Part shown: positions 32,049 to 40,110 of the stretch, piece after piece
How positions within the stretch are numbered: the first letter of the stretch is position 1
How the letters are laid out: each line of letters opens with the position of its first letter
Program-made: the position numbers and the translations under genes
Notes under the pieces: generated by a model
The model's database searches: none
What the model was told of the DNA's origin: nothing
Seen by the model: the letters and a program-made list of their open reading frames with translations, nothing else
Source: 66-474 sp963771735
GTDB lineage: Bacteria; Pseudomonadota; Gammaproteobacteria; Xanthomonadales; Rhodanobacteraceae
Assembly: GCA_963771735.1 (NCBI GenBank)
Contig: CAVYUN010000002.1
Coordinates: 496,001-560,000, forward strand
Direction: 5' to 3'
Length of the DNA stretch: 64,000 nucleotides

Positions 32049-34136
32049 CTATTCCCCGAGGGCCGCGAAGGCTTCCGACAGCATTTCCCGGTATTGGCCG
32101 GCATGGCCGGCGGGAAAGCTCGTCGGCAAGCCGCCGCGACCCACGCGCGCACCGCGCGCGAGCCGCCCGGACACGACATCGTCCAGGCCCATGAATTCGG
32201 CAAGCTGGTGGCGGGCGGCCCCACCATCCGCCGCCAGCAGTGCATCGGAATCGACCTTCAACGTGGGCAGCAATGCGCCGGCCAGCTCCAGGTGCGCGGC
32301 CGCAAGCCGGAGCCAGCGCGCACCTTCCAGGGGATCCTGCATCGAAAAGCCTTCCGACCAGCCGAACGCCAGCCAATTGAGCAGCATGTCCTGCGGCTCG
32401 CGGGTCGCGATCAACAACCGCGCACCCGGCAACGCCAGCTTGACGGCGGGAACCACCCGCGCGTCCAGCACCGGGAGCCAGTCGACGATGCGGCTGTCCT
32501 CCGGCACCCCCGCGCGCTCCTGCGGACGCCGGTAGCGGCGCGCCAGCATGGCCAGCCCGGCCTGGTCAAGCGGTTGCGACAAGCGCGGATCGAAGGTCGC
32601 GTTGATGAAATCGGGCACCGCGCCGAAGCGCTCCCTGCGCACGAACCAGCCGGGCTGATCGGCCAGCAGCGCGGCAACCTGCCCAACTCCCGAGCCCGGC
32701 AGACCGCACAGGAACACCGGTGCCACGCCGCGGGCGTCGGCCAGCTCGGGTTCGCGCGCAAGCGCGTGCAGCGATGCAAGCGTGGCTTCATCCAGCGATG
32801 GCAGCTCCGGCAGATGGCCGGCTGTCATGGCGTGCGCCTCGGTGAATGCGCCGACTGCTTCCGACCATTGCTCGAGGGCGTCGAACGCGAGACCGAGCAC
32901 GCGCTGGCGGCGACGCGCCAGTCGCAGGGACAGGCCCTCGGACCCGGCGATGCGCTGCAGGCGCTGCACCGCTGCCGCGGGGTCGCCCGCCAGCAACGCA
33001 CCGCGCGCGCGCAATATCGCGATTTCGGGTCGCAGCGAATCGGCGGCGGCGTCCGCAAGCGCCAGCGCATCCGCGGAACGGCCGGCGCGGTCGAGTTCCA
33101 GCGCGTGCAGCGCCTTGACGTTGGTATCGTCCGGCCAGCGCGCCGCGGCCGCGTCCCACACCGCAAGCGACTCGTCGCGCCGGCGGGTCTGCGAAAGCAG
33201 CGAGGCCAGCGCAATGTAGGCTTTCACGCCATCGGGATGATGCGCGATGTGCAGGCGCAAGTCATCGATCGCCTGTGCCGCGCGACCGCTGCGCGCGAGC
33301 GAGTCGGCGCGCCGGATCGCGGCATGGTGCAGGCCGGGCTGGATGCGCAGCGCTTCGTCGTACTGCGCGATCGCGTCGTCGTAGCGGCGTTGCGCCCGCG
33401 CGATGTCGCCGAGGCCGGTGCGCGCCGCGGCCACCTGCTCGCCGCGCGCGAGCAGTGATTCGTAGATGGGCAGCGCCGCGGCGATATCGCCCTTGCCGAC
33501 CTGCACGTCGGCGCGCAGCACCTGCGCCAGCGGGTAGTCGGGCTTTACCCTCAACGCGTTGTCGAGCGCCCTGGCCGCGAAGTCGAGCATGTCCTGGTCC
33601 AGCATCGCCTGCGCATAGGCGGTCTGGATCATCGGATCATCCGGCGCCAGCTCAGCCGCCTGGGTCAACAGCTGCAACGCGCGTTCCGAATCGCCGCGCA
33701 ACAGGGCGATGTTGCCGAGCCCGGTGATCGCCTGCACGTCCTGCTCGTCCGCGCGCAACGTGACCTTGAAGTGACTCTCCGCCGCGTCGAGGTCGCCACG
33801 CAGCAACGCGACCTGGCCCAGTCCGCCATGCGCGGCAGCGAGGTTCGGATTCAATTGCCGGGCCTCGTCGTAGGCCCGCGCCGCCTGCTCCAGCTTGCCT
33901 TCCACCAGGTACATTTCACCCAGCGTGTGCCGGCACCCGGCGTTGTCCGGCGCCAGCTCCGCCGCGCGCGTGACCAGTCGCAAGCCTTCGGGGAGATCGC
34001 CGCGCTGGCCGCGCAGGATGCCGAGCAGATGCAGCACTTCGGCATCGTCGGGATTTTCGGCGAGCCACCGGCGATAGCCACTTTCGGCCTCTTCGAGGCG
34101 CCCGCTCTGGTGCAGCTGGATCAAATCATCGAGCAT
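32049..34136 (-). CDS. TPR protein with C-terminal sulfotransferase-like domain
   Basis: The protein has 695 residues. The first roughly 390 form about ten tetratricopeptide repeats (e.g. AEVLHLLGILRGQRGDLPEG, LAAAHGGLGQVALLRGDLDA). Residues about 470-680 form a sulfotransferase-type P-loop domain: PVFLCGLPGSGVGQVAALLA corresponds to the 5'-phosphosulfate loop, but the canonical Lys/Arg is replaced (GLPGSGVGQ instead of GLPRSGTTL). LLIATREPQDMLLNWLAFGW matches the 3'-phosphate site. Domain order resembles TPR-sulfotransferases, and the altered loop may mean weak or lost activity. It stands alone. Confidence 0.8.
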   Translation of the reverse strand: MLDDLIQLHQSGRLEEAESGYRRWLAENPDDAEVLHLLGILRGQRGDLPEGLRLVTRAAELAPDNAGCRHTLGEMYLVEGKLEQAARAYDEARQLNPNLAAAHGGLGQVALLRGDLDAAESHFKVTLRADEQDVQAITGLGNIALLRGDSERALQLLTQAAELAPDDPMIQTAYAQAMLDQDMLDFAARALDNALRVKPDYPLAQVLRADVQVGKGDIAAALPIYESLLARGEQVAAARTGLGDIARAQRRYDDAIAQYDEALRIQPGLHHAAIRRADSLARSGRAAQAIDDLRLHIAHHPDGVKAYIALASLLSQTRRRDESLAVWDAAAARWPDDTNVKALHALELDRAGRSADALALADAAADSLRPEIAILRARGALLAGDPAAAVQRLQRIAGSEGLSLRLARRRQRVLGLAFDALEQWSEAVGAFTEAHAMTAGHLPELPSLDEATLASLHALAREPELADARGVAPVFLCGLPGSGVGQVAALLADQPGWFVRRERFGAVPDFINATFDPRLSQPLDQAGLAMLARRYRRPQERAGVPEDSRIVDWLPVLDARVVPAVKLALPGARLLIATREPQDMLLNWLAFGWSEGFSMQDPLEGARWLRLAAAHLELAGALLPTLKVDSDALLAADGGAARHQLAEFMGLDDVVSGRLARGARVGRGGLPTSFPAGHAGQYREMLSEAFAALGE

Positions 34137-34196
34137 GCCGTATTCCGGACAAACGAGCGCGCATTATGCCCGCGCATGGCTGCGATTGTTTTAATC

Positions 34197-34330
34197 GAAG
34201 CTGCCTGTGTGGGAAGTCGGGACGGAGAGCTCGGCCATGGATGGCGGATTTCAAGTCCGCTCTGGTATCCGGGAGCGCCAATCACGGCCACGATCCGGAT
34301 CGATCCGCCGAAGCAGCGATCAGGGTCGAT
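34197..34330 (+). repeat. Dispersed intergenic element, copy B
   Basis: Shows AAGCTGCCTGTGTGGGAAGT, CGGGAC, GAGCTCGGCCATGGATGGC and the terminal GCAGCGATCAGGGTCGATCGC in the same order as copy A. Its end overlaps the yheT-like stop codon at 34320. Confidence 0.6.
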
Positions 34331-35324
34331 CGCTCGAGCGCGCAAGGCGCGCGGAAATGTAATCCTCGGCCCAGCTGTCGAGATGCCAGTCGCGGATGAA
34401 GCCGCAATGACCGCCGTGCGCGGTGACGGTGACCTCGACGCAATCCGGCAGCTTCATCCCGGCGAGATCGGAGACCGGGCATACCGGATCGTCGGCGGCC
34501 GCGAGGATCGACACCGGCACCCGCAATCCGGCAAGACGGTCGCCCGCCACCGAATAGCCGTCGAGGTAATTGTGCAGGCTGCCGAAATCGGTGTGCCGCA
34601 ACACCAGTGCCTCGGTCAGCGAGCGCAGCGTGCCGCGCAAATCCCGCCGCGTGAAAAGCTCGGCATCGGAAAACGCGCGCTGCTTGGCCTTCAGCGAACG
34701 CCGCCACTTCCACATGAAATAGTCGTGGTACATGCGTGGCGCGTGTTCGAGCTGGAACAACCCGGCGTGCGGATCGATCAGCGGACACACGGCGATGGCG
34801 CGCGCGATTTCGAGCCCCGCCTCCGGCGCACGCAAGGCCACGCGCAGGGCGAAGTTGCCGCCCAGCGAGAAACCGATCAAGGCCAGCGGCTGCGCCGGAT
34901 AGCGCTTCTGCACCGCCTGCACGGCACCGACCACCTCGTCGATCCGGCAGGAATGGAAGATGCCGGGATTCAAGCCGTGGGTGCCACCGTGGTCGCGGAA
35001 GTTGAGCCGGAACACGTCCCAGCCTTCTTCCAGCAGGCGCGCGCCGTTCTGCAGCACGTAGGTCGACTGCGTGCTGCCCTCCCATCCGTGGAACAGTACG
35101 ACCAGGCCGCGCGTACGCGCGGCGACGTTCTGCGCGGTAAAGGAACCGGTCAGGCGCACGCCTTCGCCGCAATCCAGCGTGACCCATTCGGCCTCGCGTT
35201 CCAGCCGACTCGACCGCCGTCCGTGCAGGCGGCGGCGCAGCGAACTCGAGGCCAGCATCGATTGCAGGTGCGGATTGCGCAACCACCACGACGGCCGGAA
35301 GTCGTCGTCGAACGTCGGCATCAT
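34320..35324 (-). CDS. YheT-family alpha/beta hydrolase
   Basis: The 334-residue protein has the YheT start RPSWWLRNPHLQSMLASSSL, the oxyanion segment VVLFHGWEGSTQSTYV, and the nucleophile elbow ALIGFSLGGNFALRVAL. The acid is in SILAAADDPVCPVSD and the catalytic His in VTAHGGHCGFI. Members are putative esterases or lipases; the physiological substrate is unknown. Its start overlaps the stop of the acyltransferase gene by four bases, so the pair is translationally coupled and probably acts on lipids. The stop lies inside a dispersed repeat. Confidence 0.9.
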   Translation of the reverse strand: MMPTFDDDFRPSWWLRNPHLQSMLASSSLRRRLHGRRSSRLEREAEWVTLDCGEGVRLTGSFTAQNVAARTRGLVVLFHGWEGSTQSTYVLQNGARLLEEGWDVFRLNFRDHGGTHGLNPGIFHSCRIDEVVGAVQAVQKRYPAQPLALIGFSLGGNFALRVALRAPEAGLEIARAIAVCPLIDPHAGLFQLEHAPRMYHDYFMWKWRRSLKAKQRAFSDAELFTRRDLRGTLRSLTEALVLRHTDFGSLHNYLDGYSVAGDRLAGLRVPVSILAAADDPVCPVSDLAGMKLPDCVEVTVTAHGGHCGFIRDWHLDSWAEDYISARLARSSDRP

Positions 35325-36064
35325 GCAGGGAATCCCAGTACCTGCGCGATCTCGGCGCGTGCCGTTTCCGCCATCCGGCGACGGCCGCCTTCCGGTTCGA
35401 ATACCACTGGTTTCAGGAAATGCACTTCGGCCGTCAGCGAACGCGTGGCCAGCACGCGGCCCACGTTGTGCAGAAAACTTTCGCCCGGCGTGAACAGCAT
35501 GTCGTTCGCGGGCGCGCCGTCGCGCGTGTAACGCAACGCCACCGGCTGCACCGGCGCGGCCGCGTCCAGCGCCGCCTGCAGGATGCGCGCGTGGAACACC
35601 TTCAGCGTGCCGGCCGGCGCGGTACCGCCCTCGGGAAACGCCGCGATGCTGCGGCCCGCGCGCAGGCGGTCGCTCATCACCGCCATCACCGCGGCCAGCG
35701 AATGATTGCTGCCGCGCTGATGGAAGATCGTGCCGCCGCGGCGCGCCATCCAGCCCACCAGCGGCCAGCGCCCGATCTCGGCCTTGGCCACGAAATCGGC
35801 CGGGCGGACCGCGTGCAGCACCGTGATGTCCATCCACGAGCCGTGGTTGGCGACGAACATCACCGGGTCGTGCAGCGGCTCGCCCATGCGCACCACGTGC
35901 ACGCCGAAGCAGCGCAGGAACAGGCGCGACCAGTTGCTCAGCAGCGCGGCGCCCGCGGTGCCGGGCCGGGGGCCGCGCGGCAGCAGGAAGATCGCCGCCA
36001 GGCAGCCTCCGATCACCAGCAACAGAAGCAGCGGCACACGCCAAGCGCAACGCAACAGACCCAC
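35321..36064 (-). CDS. 1-acyl-sn-glycerol-3-phosphate acyltransferase (PlsC-like)
   Basis: The 247-residue protein has an N-terminal membrane helix (RVPLLLLLVIGGCLAAIFLL) and the acyltransferase motifs: block I NHGSWMD (HxxxxD variant NHGSWMD), block III FPEGGTAPAG and block IV VQPVALRYT. It acylates lysophosphatidic acid or a related lysophospholipid at the inner membrane. The coupled YheT-like hydrolase suggests an acyl-chain remodelling pair. Confidence 0.88.
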   Translation of the reverse strand: MGLLRCAWRVPLLLLLVIGGCLAAIFLLPRGPRPGTAGAALLSNWSRLFLRCFGVHVVRMGEPLHDPVMFVANHGSWMDITVLHAVRPADFVAKAEIGRWPLVGWMARRGGTIFHQRGSNHSLAAVMAVMSDRLRAGRSIAAFPEGGTAPAGTLKVFHARILQAALDAAAPVQPVALRYTRDGAPANDMLFTPGESFLHNVGRVLATRSLTAEVHFLKPVVFEPEGGRRRMAETARAEIAQVLGFPA

Positions 36065-36197
36065 GCCATTCCAGGCCGGCGTTGCCGCCGTGCCCTCCGC
36101 GATTCAACCAAGACGTTACTTTAACGTGAGTGTGGCCATTGCGGGCAGCGATGCGTGCTTGGGCTTACACTGGGTACATGGATACGAGGGCTGCACC

Positions 36198-37088
36198 ATG
36201 AACACCACGCCACGCCGCGTCGAACACAAGCAGACCGATCGCGGCTACATCCCGGTCTACACTACCGAAACCGTCGAACAACCGTGGGCCGACTACACGG
36301 GCACCGAGCACGAGGTATGGGCCACGCTGTTCCGCCGCCAGCGCGAGGTGCTGAAGGGCCGCGCCTGCAACGAGTTCCTGGAGAACCAGGAACGTTTCGG
36401 CATGTCGCCCGACGCGATTCCGAAGTTCACGGACCTCAACAAGGTGCTGAAGGCCGGCACCGGCTGGGAGATCGTGGGCGTCGAGGGGCTGCTGCCCGAC
36501 GAAATCTTCTTCGACCATCTGGCCAACCGACGTTTCCCGGTGACCTGGTGGATCCGCAAGCCCGAGCAGCTCGATTACCTGTCCGAGCCCGACCTGTTCC
36601 ACGACCTGTTCGGGCACGTGCCGATGCTGCTGAACCCGGTGTTCGCCGACTACGTGCAGGCCTACGGCCGCGGCGGCGTCAAGGCGCACAAGCTGGGCGC
36701 CGACGCGCTGATGAACCTGACCCGGCTGTACTGGTACACGGTCGAGTTCGGGCTCATCGACACGCCCGAGGGCGTGCGCATCTACGGTTCCGGGATCGTC
36801 AGCTCCAAGGGCGAGTCGATCTATTGCCTGGAATCGGATGCGCCCAACCGCATCGGTTTCGACCTCGAGCGCATCATGCGCACCCGCTACAAGATCGACA
36901 CCTACCAGCAGACCTACTTCGTGATCGACGGCTTCCAGCAGTTGATGGATGCCACCAAGCCCGACTTCACCCCGATCTATGCGCGCCTGAAGGACCAGCC
37001 CGCCTTCCCCGCCGGCGAACCGCAACCCGGTGATCGCGTGATCCATCGGGGCACCGGTGAGGGCTGGGTCAAGACCGACGAAGTGTGA
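36198..37088 (+). CDS. phhA: Phenylalanine-4-hydroxylase
   Basis: PhhA converts phenylalanine to tyrosine with tetrahydropterin, O2 and Fe(II). The 296-residue protein starts at ATG 36198. The iron ligands are visible in DLFHDLFGHVPML (two His) and YWYTVEFGLI (Glu), and the pterin region in the preceding stretch GWEIVGVEGLLPDEIFFDHL. Length fits the bacterial single-domain form, with no ACT regulatory domain. An alternative ATG at 36178 is out of register with a good ribosome site. No phhB is adjacent. Confidence 0.95.
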   Translation: MNTTPRRVEHKQTDRGYIPVYTTETVEQPWADYTGTEHEVWATLFRRQREVLKGRACNEFLENQERFGMSPDAIPKFTDLNKVLKAGTGWEIVGVEGLLPDEIFFDHLANRRFPVTWWIRKPEQLDYLSEPDLFHDLFGHVPMLLNPVFADYVQAYGRGGVKAHKLGADALMNLTRLYWYTVEFGLIDTPEGVRIYGSGIVSSKGESIYCLESDAPNRIGFDLERIMRTRYKIDTYQQTYFVIDGFQQLMDATKPDFTPIYARLKDQPAFPAGEPQPGDRVIHRGTGEGWVKTDEV

Positions 37089-37131
37089 TCGCAACGACCG
37101 GCTCGGAAGCCCTGCACCCGATGCAGCGCGG

Positions 37132-37713
37132 TCAAGGCGAATAACCCGGATCGATCCGTGCGACTACCCGGTAAATCTCGGTCTTCATCGCGGGCGTGAC
37201 ATCGGCGTGCTGCGGCAGGTTTTCCTGGTCGTGCGACGAGAACTTGTCCAGCAACTTGCCGGTACCCGCGGAGAACACGTAAACCTTGGCGTTGTAACCG
37301 ACCCGCCCCGGGATGAATCCCGAGTTCATCGTGCCCGCCGTGCCACTCCAGCCGTTGTAACTTGGCACCACGATGGGTTCGAAGTCGACGGCAACGGTGT
37401 AGCGATGCTTCGCCGACTTCGGAACCAGGGGCGCGCGTCCAGATTTGAATGGGTTGGCATCAACGTCCGTTTGCCGGACGTCGACTTGTCTGGCTTGGCC
37501 CCATTGGGCGAAGACTTGGCGCACGGTTTCGCATTGGACCGTGGAGTCGGAATCCTTGCCGGCACAAGCGAGAAGGACTCCGTAATCGGGATCCGAATTC
37601 GCAGCCAGCAGGTGCAGGGACTTCGGCACGGGCTCGGTACTCATGCCGGTGCAGGCACCAAGCAATACTGCCAATGACAGAGACGGCAAACCGAGCAATA
37701 ACGCCTTTCGCAT
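37132..37713 (-). CDS. Putative lipoprotein, unknown function
   Basis: From ATG 37713, preceded by GGGAGG, the 193-residue protein has a lipoprotein signal with lipobox VLLGACTG near residue 21. The mature domain contains KSAKHRYTVAVDFEPIVVPS and RVGYNAKVYVFSAGTGKLLD, resembling beta-strand-rich envelope lipoproteins, and one Cys pair. No family could be named. It is convergent with phhA and divergent from ompW. Confidence 0.7.
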   Translation of the reverse strand: MRKALLLGLPSLSLAVLLGACTGMSTEPVPKSLHLLAANSDPDYGVLLACAGKDSDSTVQCETVRQVFAQWGQARQVDVRQTDVDANPFKSGRAPLVPKSAKHRYTVAVDFEPIVVPSYNGWSGTAGTMNSGFIPGRVGYNAKVYVFSAGTGKLLDKFSSHDQENLPQHADVTPAMKTEIYRVVARIDPGYSP

Positions 37714-37872
37714 GTCAATCCTCCCGTAGCGTGCCCGCAATGTACCCTGTAACGCTCGCACCGTTCGGCAAACCCGGACCGTCTGCCCGCCACGCGCGCC
37801 GAATCGGGTGCAGCTGATGGCTTCCGGGCCTTTACCGCGCGGCAATGCATACGGCGCAAACCGCCACCCGAA

Positions 37873-37886
37873 TTGACGGGCGTCAA
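37873..37886. promoter_or_regulatory. FNR/CRP-type palindrome upstream of ompW
   Basis: TTGACGGGCGTCAA is a perfect TTGAC-N4-GTCAA palindrome, close to the FNR/Dnr consensus TTGAT-N4-ATCAA. It lies 65 bases before the ompW start. OmpW is oxygen-regulated by FNR in E. coli, which makes the match meaningful, but no direct evidence is available here. Confidence 0.45.
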
Positions 37887-37950
37887 TACGGGGACTCCAT
37901 GGGTCGCCAAGAATGGCGGCAATTTCCAGGCAACCCATTTCGGAGTCGCA

Positions 37951-38583
37951 ATGAACAAGAAGTTTGCTCGCCATTCCCGTGCCGTGCTGATTGCGGCCAT
38001 CCTCGCCGGCGGAATGTTCGCCGCCAGCGCGCAAGCCGCGGATGCAGGCAACTGGGTGCTGCGTTTCGGCGTGCACACGGTCGTGCCCAAATCCGACAAC
38101 GGCACGTTGGCCGGGATGAACGCCAGCATAGACAACAGCACGCGCCCGACCGCGAGCCTCGAATACATGTTCACGCCTAACTGGGGCGTGGACCTGCTTG
38201 CGGCATGGCCTTTTTCGCACAACGTCCAACTCAATGGCGTCGAAGCGGCGACGACCAAGCAACTGCCGCCGACGCTCGGGATCAACTACCACTTCGTCCC
38301 CGATGCCAGGGTCTCGCCATTCATCGGCGCGGGCGTCAACTTCACCTGGTTCTACGACGCCAAGGGTCGCGGTCCGCTGCAGGGTGCAGATGTGTCGATC
38401 GCCAACAGCTGGGGCGCTGCCGTGCACGCCGGCCTGGACGTCAAGCTGGCGAACAGCTGGCTGCTCACCGCCGACGTGCGCTGGATCAACATCGAAAGTG
38501 ACGTGCGCGTCAACGGCATCAAGGTCGGCACCGCCAAGGTCAATCCGATGGTCTACGGACTGAGTCTTGGTTACCGCTTCTGA
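37951..38583 (+). CDS. ompW: OmpW family outer-membrane protein
   Basis: The 210-residue protein has a signal peptide ending ASAQAADA (about residue 30). An eight-stranded beta-barrel follows, with family phrases NWVLRFGVHTVVPKSDNG, LEYMFTPNWGVDLLAAWPFS, LPPTLGINYHFVPDARVSPF and the terminal aromatic strand YGLSLGYRF. OmpW forms a narrow hydrophobic channel in the outer membrane. It is monocistronic, and an FNR-like palindrome lies upstream. Confidence 0.93.
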   Translation: MNKKFARHSRAVLIAAILAGGMFAASAQAADAGNWVLRFGVHTVVPKSDNGTLAGMNASIDNSTRPTASLEYMFTPNWGVDLLAAWPFSHNVQLNGVEAATTKQLPPTLGINYHFVPDARVSPFIGAGVNFTWFYDAKGRGPLQGADVSIANSWGAAVHAGLDVKLANSWLLTADVRWINIESDVRVNGIKVGTAKVNPMVYGLSLGYRF

Positions 38584-38676
38584 GGCAACCGCGTTGCCGG
38601 GGAGGCCATGCGTGCACGATCCATGTCGTGCACGCATCGGTTTTTACGGGAAGCGTTCGGACGAATGGCGCGACCG

Positions 38677-39372
38677 TCAATCGCGCGCGGCCCGCCGCAC
38701 GGCACTGACCTCCAGTACCTCGGCGATCTTCGAACCGTCCCAACGGTAGATCAGGTGCTTGCCCTGCACGCACGGCGAGGCCAGATCAGGGTAGAACAGC
38801 GCGGAGCACTCGCCACCGGCCCTGCGCACACTGTCATAGACGATGCCGTTGGAACCCTGCTCGCGAAGTTTCGCGCCGAGCTTGCGTGATGCCGCATAGC
38901 TGCCGGGATCGTGTTCGGCCTTCCAGCCGCCGCGAATGTCGTGCAGCGTGCCGTGCACGCCCGTGACGTAACAGCGCATGGTGATGTCGATCGACGGCTC
39001 GTGGGTCGCCGCGAGGAATTGCCCGCGGTGGTATATGGTTTCCTCGATCGCTGTCTCGAATTGGTGCGCGAGATACAACACCCCGTAACTGCCGTCGGAA
39101 AAACGGCTGCCTTCCGGATTGAGATGCGTGAACGCGGCCATCAACGGCGTGCTGCCCGGTCCGCTGATGCGGCGCGTCTTCGGCACATTGGACAGCTCGC
39201 CCCATTCCTCGCGCAGGCGCGGATTGGTCAGCGCCTCGATTCGATAGACCGCATCCAGGTCATCCGGATCGGCGATAGCATCGAACACGCCGACCGGCGG
39301 AAACCGGCTCGGCACGATCCGGTAGGCACGCTGCCAGCGGATGCGGTGGAGTGGCGGGTCGTGCGATGTCAT
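38677..39372 (-). CDS. RES-domain toxin
   Basis: The 231-residue protein carries the RES domain: YRIVPSRFPPVGVFDAIADP supplies the conserved Arg region, GVLYLAHQFETAIEETIYHR the Glu region, and SRKLGAKLREQGSNGIVYDS the Ser region. RES toxins of the RES-Xre family degrade NAD+ and stop growth. The Xre/MbcA-type gene 155 bases upstream on the same strand is the expected antitoxin, so this is a complete toxin-antitoxin pair. Confidence 0.88.
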   Translation of the reverse strand: MTSHDPPLHRIRWQRAYRIVPSRFPPVGVFDAIADPDDLDAVYRIEALTNPRLREEWGELSNVPKTRRISGPGSTPLMAAFTHLNPEGSRFSDGSYGVLYLAHQFETAIEETIYHRGQFLAATHEPSIDITMRCYVTGVHGTLHDIRGGWKAEHDPGSYAASRKLGAKLREQGSNGIVYDSVRRAGGECSALFYPDLASPCVQGKHLIYRWDGSKIAEVLEVSAVRRAARD

Positions 39373-39527
39373 CGCCGAAGTGTGGTAGCGCAGTTTCTCT
39401 AATGCCGAGATAGCCCCTTGTTCGTCCTTCCGGCCATGAATCAGCCGGAATCAAGAGGCATGGATGCGGTCGCGCGGGCTACTGGAAGCCGGCCCACGCC
39501 GGCATGGCCAAGATGTGGCGCATGGCT

Positions 39528-39950
39528 TCACCCACGCTGTGCATCCAGATACTGCCGCACCGTGAACAGGTCGGCGACGTTCCCGGACAGCATGCGCTCC
39601 AACGCCGACTTGCCACCGAAGGTCGGCGCCGTGTTCGGCTTGCGCAACCACGCGTCGGCGCGATCCGGCTGCGGGAAGAGGATCGCCAGCGCCTTGTAGA
39701 TCCCCAGCAGGTAACTGATGCGCTCCAGCGTGTCGCGTGACAGCGCCCCATCGCGTTCGCGTTTCCACTTGTAGAAAGTGGATTCCGGCGGATCGCCGAG
39801 CAGCCTGCGCTGCTCGGCCACCTTCAGGCTCCAGCGCTCGGCCAGCTTGAAGAACGCACGCAGGCCGGGGCCGGCCAGTGCGTCCATCTGCACCTTGTGA
39901 CGCGTCGAAACTTCGGAGACCGTGTGCGGCGAGGCCGGCATGGCTGGCAT
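39528..39950 (-). CDS. Xre/MbcA/ParS-type antitoxin
   Basis: The 140-residue protein has an N-terminal helix-turn-helix-like region (GLRAFFKLAERWSLKVAEQR, then STFYKWKRERDGALSRDTLE) and a C-terminal toxin-binding domain with ALAILFPQPDRADAWLRKPN, the hallmark of DUF2384/MbcA antitoxins. It precedes the RES toxin gene and should neutralise it and repress the operon. The start could be ATG 39950 or one of the internal Met codons close to it. Confidence 0.87.
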   Translation of the reverse strand: MPAMPASPHTVSEVSTRHKVQMDALAGPGLRAFFKLAERWSLKVAEQRRLLGDPPESTFYKWKRERDGALSRDTLERISYLLGIYKALAILFPQPDRADAWLRKPNTAPTFGGKSALERMLSGNVADLFTVRQYLDAQRG

Positions 39951-40050
39951 TCATTCGTGAAGCTAAAGTCAACTTTACTACATATGGAAAGCGCGTGCAC
40001 GGAAGCCGTCTCCCCGGTCGATGCCGGGGCGTGTTTGAAGCGATGTCCTT

Positions 40051-40080
40051 CGGCCTGGCAATCAACTGATTGCCAGGCCG
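40051..40080 (-). terminator. Perfect 14-bp hairpin, likely terminator of the BNR gene
   Basis: CGGCCTGGCAATCA (40051-40064) pairs fully with TGATTGCCAGGCCG (40067-40080) with a two-base loop in DNA. It lies 30 bases beyond the BNR gene's stop on the reverse strand. No T-tract follows, so termination may be factor-assisted. Confidence 0.55.
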
Positions 40081-40110
40081 GGTTGCCGCGAACGGCCGGT
40101 TGTTCAAGGA

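Noticed and set aside
31423..32376. 317-codon reverse ORF between the PEBP and TPR genes
   Set aside because: It overlaps the TPR-sulfotransferase gene in another frame and has no domain; only the dehydrogenase fragment at 31542-31790 in a different frame is supported.
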